From contig OX387183.1 of the NCBI GenBank assembly GCA_947561395.2, positions 14,187,402-14,251,401 on the forward strand: a DNA stretch of 64,000 nucleotides. The letters run 5' to 3'. The position numbers and the translations under genes are program-made. The DNA is from Buxus sempervirens (Eukaryota > Streptophyta > Magnoliopsida > Buxales > Buxaceae). Below the pieces are notes generated by a model. That model ran no database searches. It was not told where the DNA came from and saw nothing but the letters and a program-made list of their open reading frames with translations. Within the stretch, counting starts at the first letter, position 1. Every line of letters starts with the position of its first letter. Below, in pieces: positions 1-13,265 of the stretch.

Positions 1-38
1 GCCTCTTCTTATTTGTCGGACTGTGGAGGGTGTAAACA
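1..38 (-). repeat. Start of the T1 3' LTR (rest outside window)
   Basis: Read on the minus strand, it begins TGTTTACACCC at base 38 and is nearly identical to the first 38 bases of the LTR at 19818. The rest lies left of the window. Confidence 0.85.
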
Positions 39-52
39 ATACCCCATACTTA
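39..52 (-). other. Polypurine tract of T1
   Basis: On the minus strand a purine-rich stretch (GTAAGTATGGGGTAT) directly abuts the 3' LTR start, the expected place for plus-strand DNA priming. Confidence 0.6.
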
Positions 53-283
53 CTCGTTACGCTGTCATCGGCCGGTGTGATGAGTAAGTATTTATCTTTT
101 CGAAAATTTTTTGTTTGTTACTTGATACGGAAGGTTTGCCGTCTTTTCACCACTTTCCCATGATCGAGGGCATTATGATCCTTCGGTTACGTCTTCCAGT
201 GCCTTCTATTTAAAGTTAACTTAGGTAACTTTCATTTCCCTTGTCTCCTTCCGACTATCCTTCTCTTTCTCTCTGTCTTTTTT

Positions 284-3283
284 CATGGCAGGTAATATCC
301 AACCTTATAACTTCCAAGTCGAAGCCTTCGGTTAGTCAATAGTTGTCGGCCCCTTTCTTAATTCCAGTGATGTTCCTTTGGATGTTTCGACTGCAAAAGT
401 AAGGGGCCCCTTGCTTCTTACCAATGGCAATGCTCTCAGCAAATCCTTTCATTGCCGGAGCTGGCCGACAGTTCATTCTGAATGGGTGGCTTGGGTCAAC
501 CGCCTGAAGAAGCGTTTTGCCATTACCTAACGAAAAACTGGTATCTATTACATGATTCAGTTTTCCTGTCATCAAATTCCTCTCAATGAGCCCCTTCTAT
601 ATGCTGTTAGTCTGTTTTGGAATGCCCAGACCAATACTTTCAATTTCCCTTGTGGACCAATGACTCCCACCATTATGGATGTCTGTTTTATCACTGGTTT
701 CTTCGCGACCGGCCATGAGGTCCGATATGGTATGTCAGACCTAGGTATTTTTAAATACTTGCCGTTGAAAGAAAAAGAAGAATAGAAAAAAAGGACTCTC
801 CGAAGAAGAAGAGGAAACCTCCGAAGAAAGGGACAAAACTTCATAAGAGAGAAAAGGCACCCCCGGAGGAAAAGAAAGAAAATAATCTTCCGAAGGTGAA
901 GAAAATCCGGAACTCCTTTCAATCCTATATTGAGGATTGCAAATCAATTCAGTCTTACAAGGATGTGGATCATTTCTATTTCCTTCTCTATTTTTTCTGT
1001 AACTTCGTCTTCTGTCCCAAAGCCGAAGGAGTTACCAGAGAATATGCTCCATTGGTCAAGCTTATTATGGGGGATTCGGATGTTGCCCTTGCTCCGTACT
1101 TCCTTTCCGTTTTATACCATTCTTTACAGGAGCTAGTTCAGAGCAGTCTTCAAAATCCTGGGGGTCCTTTGTGGTTTTTGAAATTTTGGATTTACCACTA
1201 TTTTCTGACCAAGTTCTTTACTCCTGTTGATCGTCCTCTACCTTCTGAATTCTTTGGTTATGCCTGTTTGAATGCGATCCCTGTTGAGTGTTCCTTTTCT
1301 TAGTGTTTGCATTTCTTTTTCAATCTCCTAGACTACCCTGAGCCTCCTTTCATTGTTTCTACTAAAGCTCCCGAATTCCTTTCTATGATAGATGAAATAA
1401 CTGCTGATCAGCAACTTATCTGGGCTAGCTTTTTGCTGGCTCAGAATTTGAACTATTCTGTGACGGCTGCAAATAAGAAGCCGAGATTTGAAGTCCACTT
1501 GCCGCATTGTGTGAGTAGGCAATTCGAATGTACTCAGGGGATTCCAAATCTTGACTTTGATGGTCTGTTCACAGTAGACACTACTTCTATTGCCTGACCT
1601 TCCATCACCAAGGCCGATGCTGCTCGTATTGAGGATAGATATCGTGTCGCGGCTGTTGAATTTCGCCTCCCCTGTCTTCCTTCTACTGCCGATTGTCGTC
1701 CTGATTTTCTGGTGTGGTGGGATTCTGCTTGGTGGGAAATTTGCGTCCATCCGGCAGGCTACTATCTCGAGAAGTTAGGTCTACTTCGGCCTCTTTCTGT
1801 ACCGACCCGAAAAGTTGTGTTCTTTTCTTTATGTTTCAGTCTCATCTCCAATTGTTGTATTTAGACTCATCTTTCTGCTGATAGGTAAATCGAAGGTTCC
1901 TTCTTCCTTGACAATGGATGTTTGTCCCACTGCTTCTCCTTCCACGGGTCCAGTCATAGATTTTGATGATGATTCATCATCAAAGCGTCCTCGATTGGAA
2001 TTGGAACATGTAGATCTCTTATTCCTTTCTTCTTTTATTTATCTATCTTTTAATGTTCTATTTTCTCGTAGGGAGAGAGTTCTTAGAATTTTTCTGTTCT
2101 CCCTTCTGGTGTTACAGGATCTATTTTGGACCCCGTTCCTCTTAGCACCTCTCCCGTGGCTTCCGTTCCTTTTTCGAGCCTGGCCGGTCTCGCCAATCCT
2201 GTAAGATCGATGGATCCGTTGGATAGCTCTACCAATGATGTTCCAGTACTGCCTCCTGAAAATCAGCAATTACTTCCTTCATTTCGTGGTTCTTTCGAGA
2301 GAGATTCTTCCCTGGTTATACCTCTTGGATATGAAACCGTGGAGCCTGAATTTGACCAATAAGCTTCCCTTCCTGTTTCCCTTGCTGTTGTCCCCACCGG
2401 GACTGATATTCTTCCGGAAATTCCTTGACTGGAATTGGAGGTGGCACTGAGCATGTAAGACTTCAACCCGAAGAGGATGAAATGGAAGATGCTATTTTTA
2501 TTGTGTCCTCCAGTGCCTGCATCCGGCAACGTACTTCTGTCTTCCTCTGATTCCAACCCTTATTATTCTTTGGATAACTTGTTGACCGCAATCAAGATTG
2601 AATTCTCTACTGATACCTGTGTGGCCTCGCCTTCCTCTCATACCTTTGAGTCAATACAGTCCGAAATTCTTGACCTACTGAGTCCCAGCATTACTAGAGT
2701 TTCAACCGCTGCTTTTCACCGCGTCATCGAATTTGCCATGGCAATTCAGAATAATTTCGTGATTTCAGCTTCTACAAAGAGGGTGCTTTCACAGGCTTCC
2801 CGCTTTCATTCTTTAAAGGCGTCTTTCGACCGTAGTTCGACCAATATTGAAGAGATAGCAGACAAGTTCAAAATTTTGTCCTCTCGGTTTCAGTCCATCA
2901 AAGATTTGAAAACTGACCGAGATAAGTATGAACAGCAATATTCCGAGAAGGTCCAACGGCTAGCATCAATCAGTGCTGATGTAGCAGAAGTTGACCGTCA
3001 GATTGACATATTGCAGAACAAAAAGTTGGACCTGCTTCGTCAACAGGAAGAGGTGCTCCAGACCAATCTAGTGGATGAAGGTTTGTTAGCGACGAAAACG
3101 CGCCAATATGTAGAGGCGGCTCGGGATTTAGAAGTTGAAGCGAAGTCTTACTGCGGGTTAAGTCTGGTTCAATCCGGGTTAGAGGATTCGATACTATCTT
3201 CTGAAGAGTCTTCCAATCAATTGTATTCAAATTTGAAAAACATTTTATTTTGCATATGTTTAATGGATTTGTATAATTTCTGA
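284..3283 (+). pseudogene. Antisense plant-mobile-domain reading region, copy 1, in T1
   Basis: It runs opposite to gag-pol, between pol and the 3' LTR of T1. A plausible start is the ATG at 284 (MAGNIQPYNF). The stretch around 600-720 encodes a run ending in GPMTPTIMDVCFITGF, which matches the plant mobile domain (PMD) familiar from MAIL1/MAIN-type host proteins and transposon-linked genes. Later parts are a low-complexity linker and, at about 2830-3080, a heptad-rich coiled coil of roughly 80 residues. Extra antisense ORFs in this place are known for Tat-lineage elements. The region is broken in about five places. Whether the protein served the element or was captured from the host cannot be told from the sequence. 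Confidence 0.6.
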
Positions 3284-3571
3284 AATCCATGGGCCAACTA
3301 TCATAGCCATCAAATTCAGCCCCTTTTTTGACAATTATCTTTTCAAATCGGCTCATTCGTATGATCTTTACTTTTTACATGCCTTAACCGAGGAGATTTC
3401 GAGCCATCGTTTCGATTTTTTTGGGAAAACAACCATCTTATCGAAATCCTTTTGAGTTTTCAGGTAGACAACCATCTTATCAAAATCCTTCCCGATGCTA
3501 CAAATCTTTACAAATCTTTTTTCCTTTGGAATACACTCTCTTTACTGTGCTTTCTTCTTCATCCTTTCTGA

Positions 3572-4615
3572 AAATGTCTCATGTTTCCTATCTCACATCG
3601 GCCATGGTGAACGAAACCCTGATGATCTGAACTTATTCAATGAGGGTGAAGATGGTATTGTTTTAGGCCCATGTAGTAATGCAAAAAACCCGGACGTTCC
3701 AAACGCCTTGTCTTCCCTCTATCACCTGATCACAAACAACGAGGATGTGAATTGGAGTACCCTGATTACGCTTCCTCGTTCATGGCCGAGGTGTGCTATA
3801 GACTAGAACAGATGGGTAGCTAGGTTACCCCCTCATTTGATGGGTGAATGGATCAGGCTTGGTTTAGCCGAGATGATCCTTTATTCCACCTTCTACGTCC
3901 CTTTCAATCCCATCTTACTTGGCATTGCTACATTTTTCTGGTGTCGCAGCTCCAACACTTTCTCGTTTTATCATGGCCCCATAACTCCAACTATTCTTGA
4001 TGTTTGCTGTATTACCGAACTCCTAGTTCTTGGTGAAGAAATAGACCACAGTCTATGTTCGTTTCCTCCTGTTGTTTTTGATACCTCGTATGCTTCTTCT
4101 GCTTTCGACACCTTCCTTCGCGCGGAGAGTACAACAGATTCCGAAGCCGCTCCTTTTCAGGAGCACTGCTCTTTTTTACTAATGCTCTTTTACCGCTTCG
4201 TGTGTTGTGGTCCATCTGCCCAAATGGTTAAGGAATTCGCTGACATTGCGGTGGCTCTTGCTCAGGGTCGTCGTCTAGCCTTGGCTCCACTCTTCCTTGG
4301 GCAAGTCTATCGTGGCTTGTACAATCTATCTTCCGACCGACTATGAGCTGTTAGTGGCCCCCTTTGGTTCTTGCAGTTTTGGTTCTACAAATATTTCCCC
4401 AACTTCTTTCGTGAAGCCACAGACAATCCTCTTCCTGAACTTCGTTACGCCGGTTCTAGCTGGCTTACAGCGATACCTCGGCGTCTACCCTTTAGTGATG
4501 TTTTCCGCCACTTTTTTGAAGACATACAAGAACGTCATCGACCCTTATATCGCTTTTCTCTGGAGGAATTTCATGGAACCCCTCCTTATGCTGCTATCAA
4601 CGATTCCCCTAATAC
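3572..4615 (+). pseudogene. Antisense plant-mobile-domain reading region, copy 2 (left part)
   Basis: A second PMD-like region directly downstream of copy 1. Around 3900-4030 it encodes a segment with GPITPTILDVCCITELL, paralogous to GPMTPTIMDVCFITGF in copy 1, and preceded by a similar FFWCRSSNTFSF block. It is clearly diverged from copy 1, so this is an old duplication or two separate acquisitions. Solo LTR S1 inserted at its right end; a homologous continuation resumes at 7739. The region is broken a few times besides that insertion. No function is inferred beyond PMD family membership. Confidence 0.6.
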
Positions 4616-5203
4616 ACGCCTGTAAGCACCTTATTTTTGCACCCCTGGAAGTGATGAAAAAGAAAACCCTAGCAGAAAAGTCAAACCCTGAGGGGTCGAA
4701 ATTTGACTTTTTGATTAAGTGAAAATTGGCAACCTTGCTTTATCTCAATGGATAGAGAATCCCGACACGAGTCCAACGCAACTGAGTTTGCTGGAATCGG
4801 AGTCCGAATGAAGGTACTGTGGGCCGGTCAAACTTAAAGAAGAGCCGAAAGTTGACTTTTTCTCGAACCCCATGCCAAGTGCTTAGCCCTATGTCATTAG
4901 ATAGAGGGCTCCGACATGAGTCTAACGCAATTGAGTTTGCTCAAATCGGAGTCCGGATGAAGGAGATATGAGCTGCCGAAGTTTCCAAGCAGCAAAACTG
5001 GAAACTGCACACGTGGCGCAGGAACTGCACACGTGGCAGCCAACGCAGCAAAATATCTCAGGGACTAAATCTTAAATATCCAAAAGTTGCTAAAAATCTC
5101 AGGGACTAAACCAAAATTCGTAGGGGGCAATCCGTGGATATCCGAAAGTGTCAAATCGGTCGAATCGGTCAAGTCGAGGGGCAAATCCGTAATTCTTTGA
5201 TTT

Positions 5204-5449
5204 GTATCTGGTCAAATATATCGGATACACATAGGTTTGTGTATAACCGACATCAAATGCCAGATACAAAGAGATATTTCAGCAGGATTCGCGCCGATCG
5301 CCTGACAAATTCGCGGCGGCATTTAATTTTCAAATAATTGTGTTTTGTATCCGGCATTGAATGCCGGATACAAAGGGACACCTGTGTAACCAGCCATGAA
5401 GCCCGGCTATGAAGAGGCCTTAGAGTATCCGGCTTGAGTTGCCAGATAC
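5204..5449 (+). repeat. Palindrome array in S1, upstream of TATA (39-bp period)
   Basis: Five 25-bp quasi-palindromes start at 5204, 5243, 5347, 5386 and 5425. Within each block the spacing is exactly 39 bp. The clearest unit (5347-5371) has arms GTATCCGGC and GCCGGATAC around a 7-nt centre. The array ends 12 bp before the TATA box, so it lies in U3. Confidence 0.85.
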
Positions 5450-5461
5450 ATTAAGTTTGCC

Positions 5462-5468
5462 TATAAAA
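5462..5468 (+). promoter_or_regulatory. TATA box of S1
   Basis: CTATAAAAGG about 840 bp into the LTR, the usual plant TATA form. It would mark the U3/R region of the former element. Confidence 0.6.
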
Positions 5469-6605
5469 GGCAAACAGCAGCTCAGTTTCGGGGTTGGCTT
5501 TTCTTTCACTGTTTTCCCCCTTTCTTCCCCCTTTGTGCCCACTCCGAAAACCCCTCTTCCTACCCTCTTTTGGCTCCATAACCCCCCAAGCAACATCTTA
5601 AGACTCTCCCTCTCTCCCTTTTCTTCTTCACCTCCATTTTGCCCCAAGCAAAGAGGAGGTAAGCTACTGTTGGTGCAAGGAAAAGGAGGTTCCAGCTCTT
5701 GGCTTGCTTCAAGTGGGTTCAACACCCATCACAAAGGGTTTTAAACCCCCAGGTATTGTTCCCCACTAACCTTCATTCCACATATATGAAAATGGGGGCT
5801 TTTTACAAAGCTTTTTAAGTTTGTCTTCTTCCTTTAGCATGAGATCGTTTCCTTGATGTTTTAATCATGTACTTGCTCCCATCTCACCACATGAAGACCT
5901 CCGAGTGAGGGAGAGGTACATAGTGGGTTTTAAAGGGGAAAAGGTAAGGTTTTTCTAGGGAGTTTCGGCCACTAAGGCCACTGTTTTGGCATGTGTGTGT
6001 TGTTTTAAGAGGAAGCATGTTTCCTCATGCTTTTTATCTCTTATACCCCCTAAGTAACCCCCTTATTCCCTTTTCTAGACACTTTTTCTAGCTAGCCGTG
6101 TGGCTTGGCTTCGTAGGGATGTGGTAAGTAATGTGGTATATTTTTCTCTTTTTATTTGTTTGTATATGATGATAGTCTTAGGTGTGCATGTTTTTTACCC
6201 TCATGACTGTGTGTTCAAAGCATATATGTGAGCAAAGCTCGATGGGTATGCATGGTAGGTGATAAGAATTTTTTTTGTTTTAAGCATCTAGGTTAGAATT
6301 CCAATGCATGATTTGGTTGTTTTCTTGTTATCATTCATGCATGGCTGTTGTTCCATAGGTCTGTAAACACCCGGAATGGAGGTACATGACCTCTGTTCCT
6401 TTACTGGATTCGGTCCAAGAGATGGAAGAAGGGAAGCCCCTACCCTTCTCCCATAGCTCGGTTTGGAAAGCCCCAAAGAAGAGCCAAGTGGCTCTCACCT
6501 GAACCAATGTGGGCTCACACAGGAGCCCACACAATCTCTGGAACATCCTAGACAACCCAGAAACCCAACCCCCTTTGAAAAATCCGAAAAACAGCTTCTG
6601 TAGGG

Positions 6606-6708
6606 TGATCCGACAACTCAGGTCGGATCAACAGGGATCTATGAGTAGCCGGCAACAGATGCCAGATACACTAAGCCTTGTGTGTAACCGGCATCTCAGG
6701 CCGGCTAC
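6606..6708 (+). repeat. Second palindrome array in S1, downstream of TATA (39-bp period)
   Basis: Three 25-bp quasi-palindromes start at 6606, 6645 and 6684, exactly 39 bp apart. The first has arms TGATCCGAC and GTCGGATCA. It is the same motif as the U3 array of this LTR, about 1.1 kb downstream of the TATA box, in the part that becomes the 5' end of the RNA. Confidence 0.85.
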
Positions 6709-7738
6709 ATTGCCAGACTGCATTTTTGCCATGTTGATGATCTTGTGTGATTTCTTTGGTTTGTTTGATCAATTCGGGCGAACCAGTAGGGTTTCCGGGT
6801 CACCAGGAAACCCAAAATGGGCCATGGACCATCCCGGTCCAAATTGATTTCCGGTGGACCCGGAAACCCAAAATGGGTCATGGACCAACCCGGTCCAAAT
6901 TGATTTCCGGTGGGCCTTCCAACGGGGCCCACCAAGCCCGACCAACCCATTGTTGCTAAATGAAGACAATAAAATTAATTGAGTGGGCCGGACCATTGGA
7001 GGCCCACCCAAACCTAGTTTCAGTAGTATGTTGCTTAGATCTAGGCATGGTTTGGCCGGGGCAAAGGGCAGGGCTTATCGGGCCCACCAAGCCCATTAAT
7101 CAACCAAGGTTAGGGTTTCAAAACCCTAACTCAAGAAGTCTTGGGCTTTCAAACCCACTTACGGGCCCACAAAGCAATCCAGACTCATTCTTTTCATGGA
7201 AATCAAATTTAATCAAACTTGAATTTCAAAATAAAATCAAATCCATTTGAACCAAGTCCAAAGGGCCTCTCAGGCTAGACCGAGGCCCACCAAGGGACAC
7301 GTGGGCTCAACCAAGCCCACCAAGGAATCCGCGGGCCTTCCAACGGGGCCCGCCTAATCCGACTCACATCACTTTAACTAAAAAGATAAAATCAAGTAAA
7401 GGGACCCACACCACTTTGGCGGTCCCGCCAGACTTAAATCAAATTTGAATGCTGGATTAGGAGTCGGGTGAGTGAGAGACCAGAGTTGACTCAGACCAGG
7501 GAAACCTATGAGACCCGTCACTTGATGGGGTGGACTGGGGTGTCTACGGACTTTCCCAAACCACAACCGAGAACCTACTTAGAATCTCAAAGCCGCAAAC
7601 CAAGCCTTAGTAGAAGAACTTAGGCACCCAGGTGTCTGCTTGCACCCCATCAGGTAGTGGCGACTCCAAACAAATCCCGAGGCATGCATCGTTTTGCATG
7701 CACCCCCCGTGAGACCGAAATCGGGTGCGCACAACGCC

Positions 7739-7961
7739 GACGTGCAAAGGCCAGTTTTCTCACTGCCCAGGAACTTCCATTTGGCCTGTACAATCGTGAT
7801 ACTCCTTCAACCTCCCGAAAAGAAGGGATCAAAATCTATCTGCCACACTTTGTTTTGTTAGTAGGCAGCTTGGATTCGGCCAATGTATTCCACTCATTCG
7901 TTTTTCTTTTGTCAATGGCGGCTCTCGGTCGATCATCAACCCTCACTATTCAGCTTTAGTC
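7739..7961 (+). pseudogene. Antisense plant-mobile-domain region, copy 2 (right part)
   Basis: After the S1 target duplication the reading resumes with residues such as ASFLTAQEL and GIKIYLPHF, which parallel WASFLLAQNL and FEVHLPHC in copy 1 (about 1420-1510). This confirms that S1 landed inside the second PMD region. It ends against the left end of pol on the other strand. Confidence 0.5.
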
Positions 7962-10900
7962 ACGGCTCAATTCCACGATCTTTCCAAACTAGGTCCCCTT
8001 GGGCGAATGACTTATGTTTGACTCGACGGTTATAAGACCTGGCAATTCTTTGTTTAAGTGCCATCTGTCGGTCTAGGGCTAACCTCCTCATTTCTTCTAA
8101 GTCTTCGAGTTCAACCAACATGGCTTCTATGTACTCTTTGGGGGTAAAATTATTTTGAATAGCAACCCTCAAAGATTTGACCGTAATTTCTACTGGAATA
8201 ACCGCCTCATGGCCGAAGGTGAGGGCAAAAGGGGTAGTTCCGATAGACATTTTGTAAGACGTCCGATATGCCCACAAGGCTTCAGATAGAAGCTTGTGCC
8301 AATTTCTTGGCTTGTCTTCAATCATCTTCCTCAAAATGTTTTTCAGTACCTTATTGGTTGCTTCGGCCTGTCCATTTGCCTATGCATAATAAAGAGTCGA
8401 TTGAATCATCCTGATGCCATATGTTTTGGCAAACTCAGTCACTACTTCTCCTACAAAAACAGTACCAGAATCAGTCGTAATAGTTTCTGGAATGCCATAT
8501 CTATGAATTATCTGCTCCCTGATAAACTCAATTACATTCGATTGTTCTACCTTTTTCAAGGGTTTGGCCTCTACCCATTTGGTGAAATAATCGGTAGCAA
8601 CTATGATGAAGTTATGCAGCCTAGATGAGGGAGGATATACTTTTCCAATTAAGTTCATCGCCCATCCTCTGAAGGGTCATGGCATGACTATTGGTTGTAA
8701 CTCGATCGCCGGTACCCTTTGAATGGGTCCATGTTTTTGGCATTCTTGACATCCGGTGGCGAATGTTTGGCAATCTTTTAAAATTGTGGGCCAATAATAA
8801 CCATGACGGCGCAATAACCATCGTATCTTGATTCCGGATTGGTGTGCGCCACAAATTCCTTCATGTATTTCGACCATGACTAGTATGGCTTTTGCAGGGC
8901 TAACACATCTGAGTAGAATTTCATCGAAGCCCTTTTTGTATAACTCGCCACCCAAAATAAAATAATTGGTAGCTTTTGTCTTAATCGCTCTACTTGCCTT
9001 TGTTGTAGGATCTTTAAGATATTCCCAGAATTCATTGCTCCAATCTAATTGTATTGTCTGATTAAAACATGCATGCGAATCTACCAAAAATTGTCTTTTT
9101 ACAGCGTTGGGAAAAGATTGTACGGTCATCGTTCTAATTGGATTGTACAACCTGAGTCTGGACACTATCTAGGCAATTTCATTGCCTTGACAATTTTTGT
9201 TTCTTGGCCGATGTTCAAATTCAATTCTATTGAATTGTTCGGCCAAAAATCTCGCCCACGGCAGCAAAGGCATCAATACTTCACTATTGCAATTATACAA
9301 ACCCTCCATTTGTTTCAGAACTAGCTGGGAGTCTCCAACAATGTTGACCGCTAGAGCACCCATTTCCCATAAGATCTCCAATCCTATAATCATGGCTTAG
9401 AACTCTGCTTGGTTATTGGTAGATTGCTCTTCGAGTTGAAATGCATACTCATGCTTTTCGTAGGTTGGCAAAGTTAGGATTTTACCGATTCCAGAAGCGA
9501 ATTTTGTTTTTGAACCATCGAACTCCAATGTCCATGGTTGGAACTTAGAATAAAAGAATCCGGCATGAAAGACTAGGATATCCAACTCTTTCTTTTGGAT
9601 GTTGGATGGGTGATCAGCCAGAAAATCGGCCAATGCCTGTCCTTTTACAGCTTTCTGCGGTACATACTTGAGGGCAAATTCCATCAGAGTCAAAGTCCAT
9701 TTTCCGAGCCGACCACTTACGGTTGGCCGGGTGAGCATATATTTGACCACGTCGGTGGCTACAATGAAGAAAATTTCTCTTGCCAAGAGAAGATAATGAT
9801 GTAATTTAGTAGCAGCATAGTAAAGTGTATGACACGACTTCTCCAGATTAGTATACCTTTCTTCCACAAAACTAAGGAATCGGTTTAGATAATAAATAGC
9901 CTGCTCAAACCCCTGATCATTTTCATGCGCAAGCAAAACCCCAATTGAATCATCCACGGCTGCTATGTATAACTTCAGTGGCCGTTCCTTTGATGGCGGT
10001 ACCAAAACTGGTGGTTCTACTAAATATTGCTTAATGTTTTCAAAAGTGTCTTGACGCTCATCGTTCCAGTGAATTCTTCAGTATCTTTGAGCTTCAGCAA
10101 CGGAGATAAAACCTTGGTTTTTCCGGCTACGTTTGAAATGAACCTCCTTAAGAAATTGACTTGGCCGAGCAATCGTTGTAACTGTTTCTTATTGACTGGT
10201 GGTTTGGCTTCTATGACCGATTTTGCTTTATTCTTGTCAATTTCTATTCCCCTTTGATGCATAAGAAAGCCTAGGAAGTTTCCGGCCGAGACGCCAAAAG
10301 CGCATTTTAATGGGTTCATCTTTAACTTGTACTTTCTGAGTCGCTCAAAGACCTGCCTTAAATGTTGTAGATGGTCAATCCCGGTCTAAGACTTTATTAC
10401 CACGTCATCAATATAGACCTCAAGTATTTGACCGATCATATCGTGGAAGATTAGATTCATTATCTTTGATATGTGGCACTGGCATTTTTTTAGCTTGAAG
10501 GGCTTGACTACACAACAATAAGTACCTAACACTCCTGGACAACGAAATGTCATCTTAGCCACATCATCCCCTGCAATAAAAATTTGATTATAACCGGAAT
10601 GGCCATCCATAAATGATAAAAAATTATGCCGCGATGCATTGTCTACTAGTAGATCAGCTATCTGCATAGGGTATTCATCTTTGGGAGTTGCAGAATTCAA
10701 ATTGTGGAAATCGATGCACACTCTAATTTGACCATTCTTCTTGACTACAGGTACAATATTTAAAAGCCAATCAGTATATCGAATAGGCCTAATGAACCCG
10801 GCTGCTAAAAGCCATTCTATTTCTATTTTTACCTTACTGATTACAACATCAGCCATCCTCCGAGAAGGCTACTTGAATGGTCTAAATTATGGCTTGATAG

Positions 10901-12412
10901 GAAGCTTGTGCTCTACAACTTTTTGGTCCAATCCTAGCATCTCCTGATAAGTCCAAGCGAAACAATCCGAGTATTCGGCTAACAACTGCTTCATTTTTTG
11001 CCTTGCAATTGGCGGCAGCAATTTGCTTATGAAAATAGGCTTCCGCTCTGTTTCCGTTCCTAAGTTAATTTCTTCCAAGAGATCTTGGGTATCCACTTTC
11101 AAATCTTCTAGCTTAGCTGGTGCTGCTTGTAGATTAGCGAGAGTGATCTCATCCCCACCTTTTATTCCTTCATCACCCTGTTCGTTGATGAATTCGGCAG
11201 AATTTGCCGTCCTCTCGCCATCTCCCAGCCATTCATTATCCTATTGAAATTCTCTCACCTTTTCGTCTTGCATATAAGCCGTTATCTTCCTCAGAACGGC
11301 TTTTGCTGCTTTTGATTGTTCAACCATCATTGGGTAATTCTTTAAGTTCAGTGACTCTGGCTGCTTCTTCTTCTTTGAACTGTTGTTGCACCGTATGTTG
11401 TCCAGCCGAAATTGAAGCAATCGGCTGCCCATTCTTATCATACCCAACATATGAAATGGGCCTTATCCCTTCCTTATAAAGAGATGCATGTGTGGCATTA
11501 GAGTCTACGGTGAAAGGCCGACTGTCATCTTTTATTTCTTCGATATTGTCATCCTTCCAAAAGAGCAACGATTGGTGTAAAGAAGATGGTACACATCCAT
11601 TTGAATGGATCCAATCTCTTCCCAGCAATGCGTTGTATTCGGCCGATGAATTAATGACAAAGAACACTGTAAGAGACTGCCGCATCCCAATCGTTAATTC
11701 AATTGGGAGGATTCCTCTAATTCTTGTAACACCACTTGCAAAGTTAGTGATGGTAATATTTGAATGGATTAAATCCGGAAAGGACTTGCCCAACTTCCTC
11801 ATTGTGGAGACCGGTATGAAATTAACTGCTGCCCCGTTATCAATTAAAACTCTATTGATAGGGACCCTGTTCATATGAACCTTTATGAACAAAGGTTTCA
11901 AATGTTGAGTCATGGCTAAAGAAGGTTTAGCGAAACATACCTTTTCAACCGGACCGATTTGCTCGTTATCGGCCGGTTTCTGATTTTCTTCCTTTTCCTT
12001 GAAGTGCTCTGGATTAACTATGTACAACGCTGCTAGATGCCCTTCGTCACTGATCTCTTATAGTCGTGGTAACTCTATGCTTGCCTCGAAAGTCATAGGC
12101 AAAGTGAGGACCATATGACAATCGAGTGGGATTGGGGGCATCCGGCCGAAACAAATTTTAGCTATTGATGCGTCGGTGCTTAATGGTGGCTCACTCAGTG
12201 ACTCATTAATTTTATCCTCTGGGGTTTCGGGCATTATTTCGTCGGTCACTTCTACTGTGGAGGGAGTCGACATCTTGCTGTATTCAGTTAACATCTGATA
12301 AATTAGTAATTGTTCCTCTTCCCCTCTAGTGAAGTTATCCGTCAAGTCCTCATCAGAGACCAATTTTTCGGTCCTTGAGATCATCGTATTGGACACATGC
12401 TCTGGTGCTGTA
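7960..12412 (-). pseudogene. T1 pol region (protease, RT, RNase H, integrase)
   Basis: Read right to left. The aspartic protease is at about 11.3-12.0 kb (VLIDNGAAVNFIP and LLGRDWIH). Reverse transcriptase is at about 10.3-10.9 kb (YIDDVVIKS with the preceding VCIDFHNLN block). RT-linked RNase H is at about 9.6-10.0 kb, followed by a second RNase H (FDGSKTK, NNQAEF, VGDSQLVLKQM) at about 9.2-9.5 kb. Integrase is at about 8.0-9.2 kb, with an HHCC zinc-binding region and a core segment ATDYFTKWVEAKP. Two RNase H domains mark the Tat lineage. Reading is broken in several places, so this is a decayed copy. Solo LTR S2 separates it from gag. Confidence 0.85.
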
Positions 12413-13265
12413 TCTAGTATAGCGCCCCAGATCCGAGTTTGCCCTATCACGGCACCAACCAGTCCCCGAGACCTATTTATGGGCCCAATAGAATCTGATT
12501 AACACAATCAATCCTGGGCATTCACAAAGTAATCATCAGAGTGCATGACTAAAGAAGCATGGAATAAAAATTTCCATATAATCAAAAGATCATCTGTACT
12601 ATCATCTTCAAAACATGATATCTATGTGAACAAAATACAACTGGGGAAACTAAACATCTACAAGTTCTCTCCAAAATATACAGACATGTAGAAAAGATAT
12701 CTCCCAAGAGTAAGTCCAAAATATTATTTACATCCCATTTACAATCCCCAAGACAAAATACAACATCATAAAAAGAATCCTACTGCGGGTAGTAGTAGCG
12801 CTCTGGCCTGCACTCAAGCTCACCCTCCATAACTGCCTCGATACGCAGCTCACCAAGCGGATCTGAAAACAAATCAGGTAAAACAAAACACACACGAGAC
12901 ATAAAGTCCCAGTAAGCAGCAAACATGCATGGATAGAACCAATTTATGAAATTTTATAACGTCACGATAATATTCACAATATAAAATACTAAACATAAAC
13001 CAAAACATCTCAATCAAATATAAAGTGTAATTCCAAGTCAAATATCTCAATCGGGTAACACATGGAATCAAATTGACAAATACATTCAAATACTACAAGC
13101 ATGTCTTGTTAGGACTGGTGGTTAGCATGTCTATAAATTAGATTAATGACCAATATCCATTTTCCACCTACACGACTTACAGAGAGAAGCCTAGCTACAA
13201 ACATCTCAGCAAGCAGAGCATCCACGTATAGGCTGGCAAGTGACAACCTAACCAAGGATCCAGAC

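Larger units (their letters stand above)
4621..7733 (+). mobile_element. S1: solo LTR (long Ty3/gypsy LTR, TGTAAGCACC family)
   Basis: A 3113-bp sequence beginning TGTAAGCACC and ending GGTGCGCACA, flanked by the perfect 5-bp duplication ACGCC (4616-4620 and 7734-7738). No internal region or second LTR is present, so it is a solo LTR left by LTR-LTR recombination. The start, the region upstream of the TATA box and the 3' end match solo LTR E (53217-56692), its family relative. It splits the copy-2 PMD region of T1 and so is younger than T1. Short reading frames inside it are not supported as genes. Confidence 0.9.

Noticed and set aside
572-922. Minus-strand open stretch over the PMD region
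   Set aside because: Shadow of the plus-strand coding region; low-complexity phenylalanine/serine-rich product without recognisable motif.
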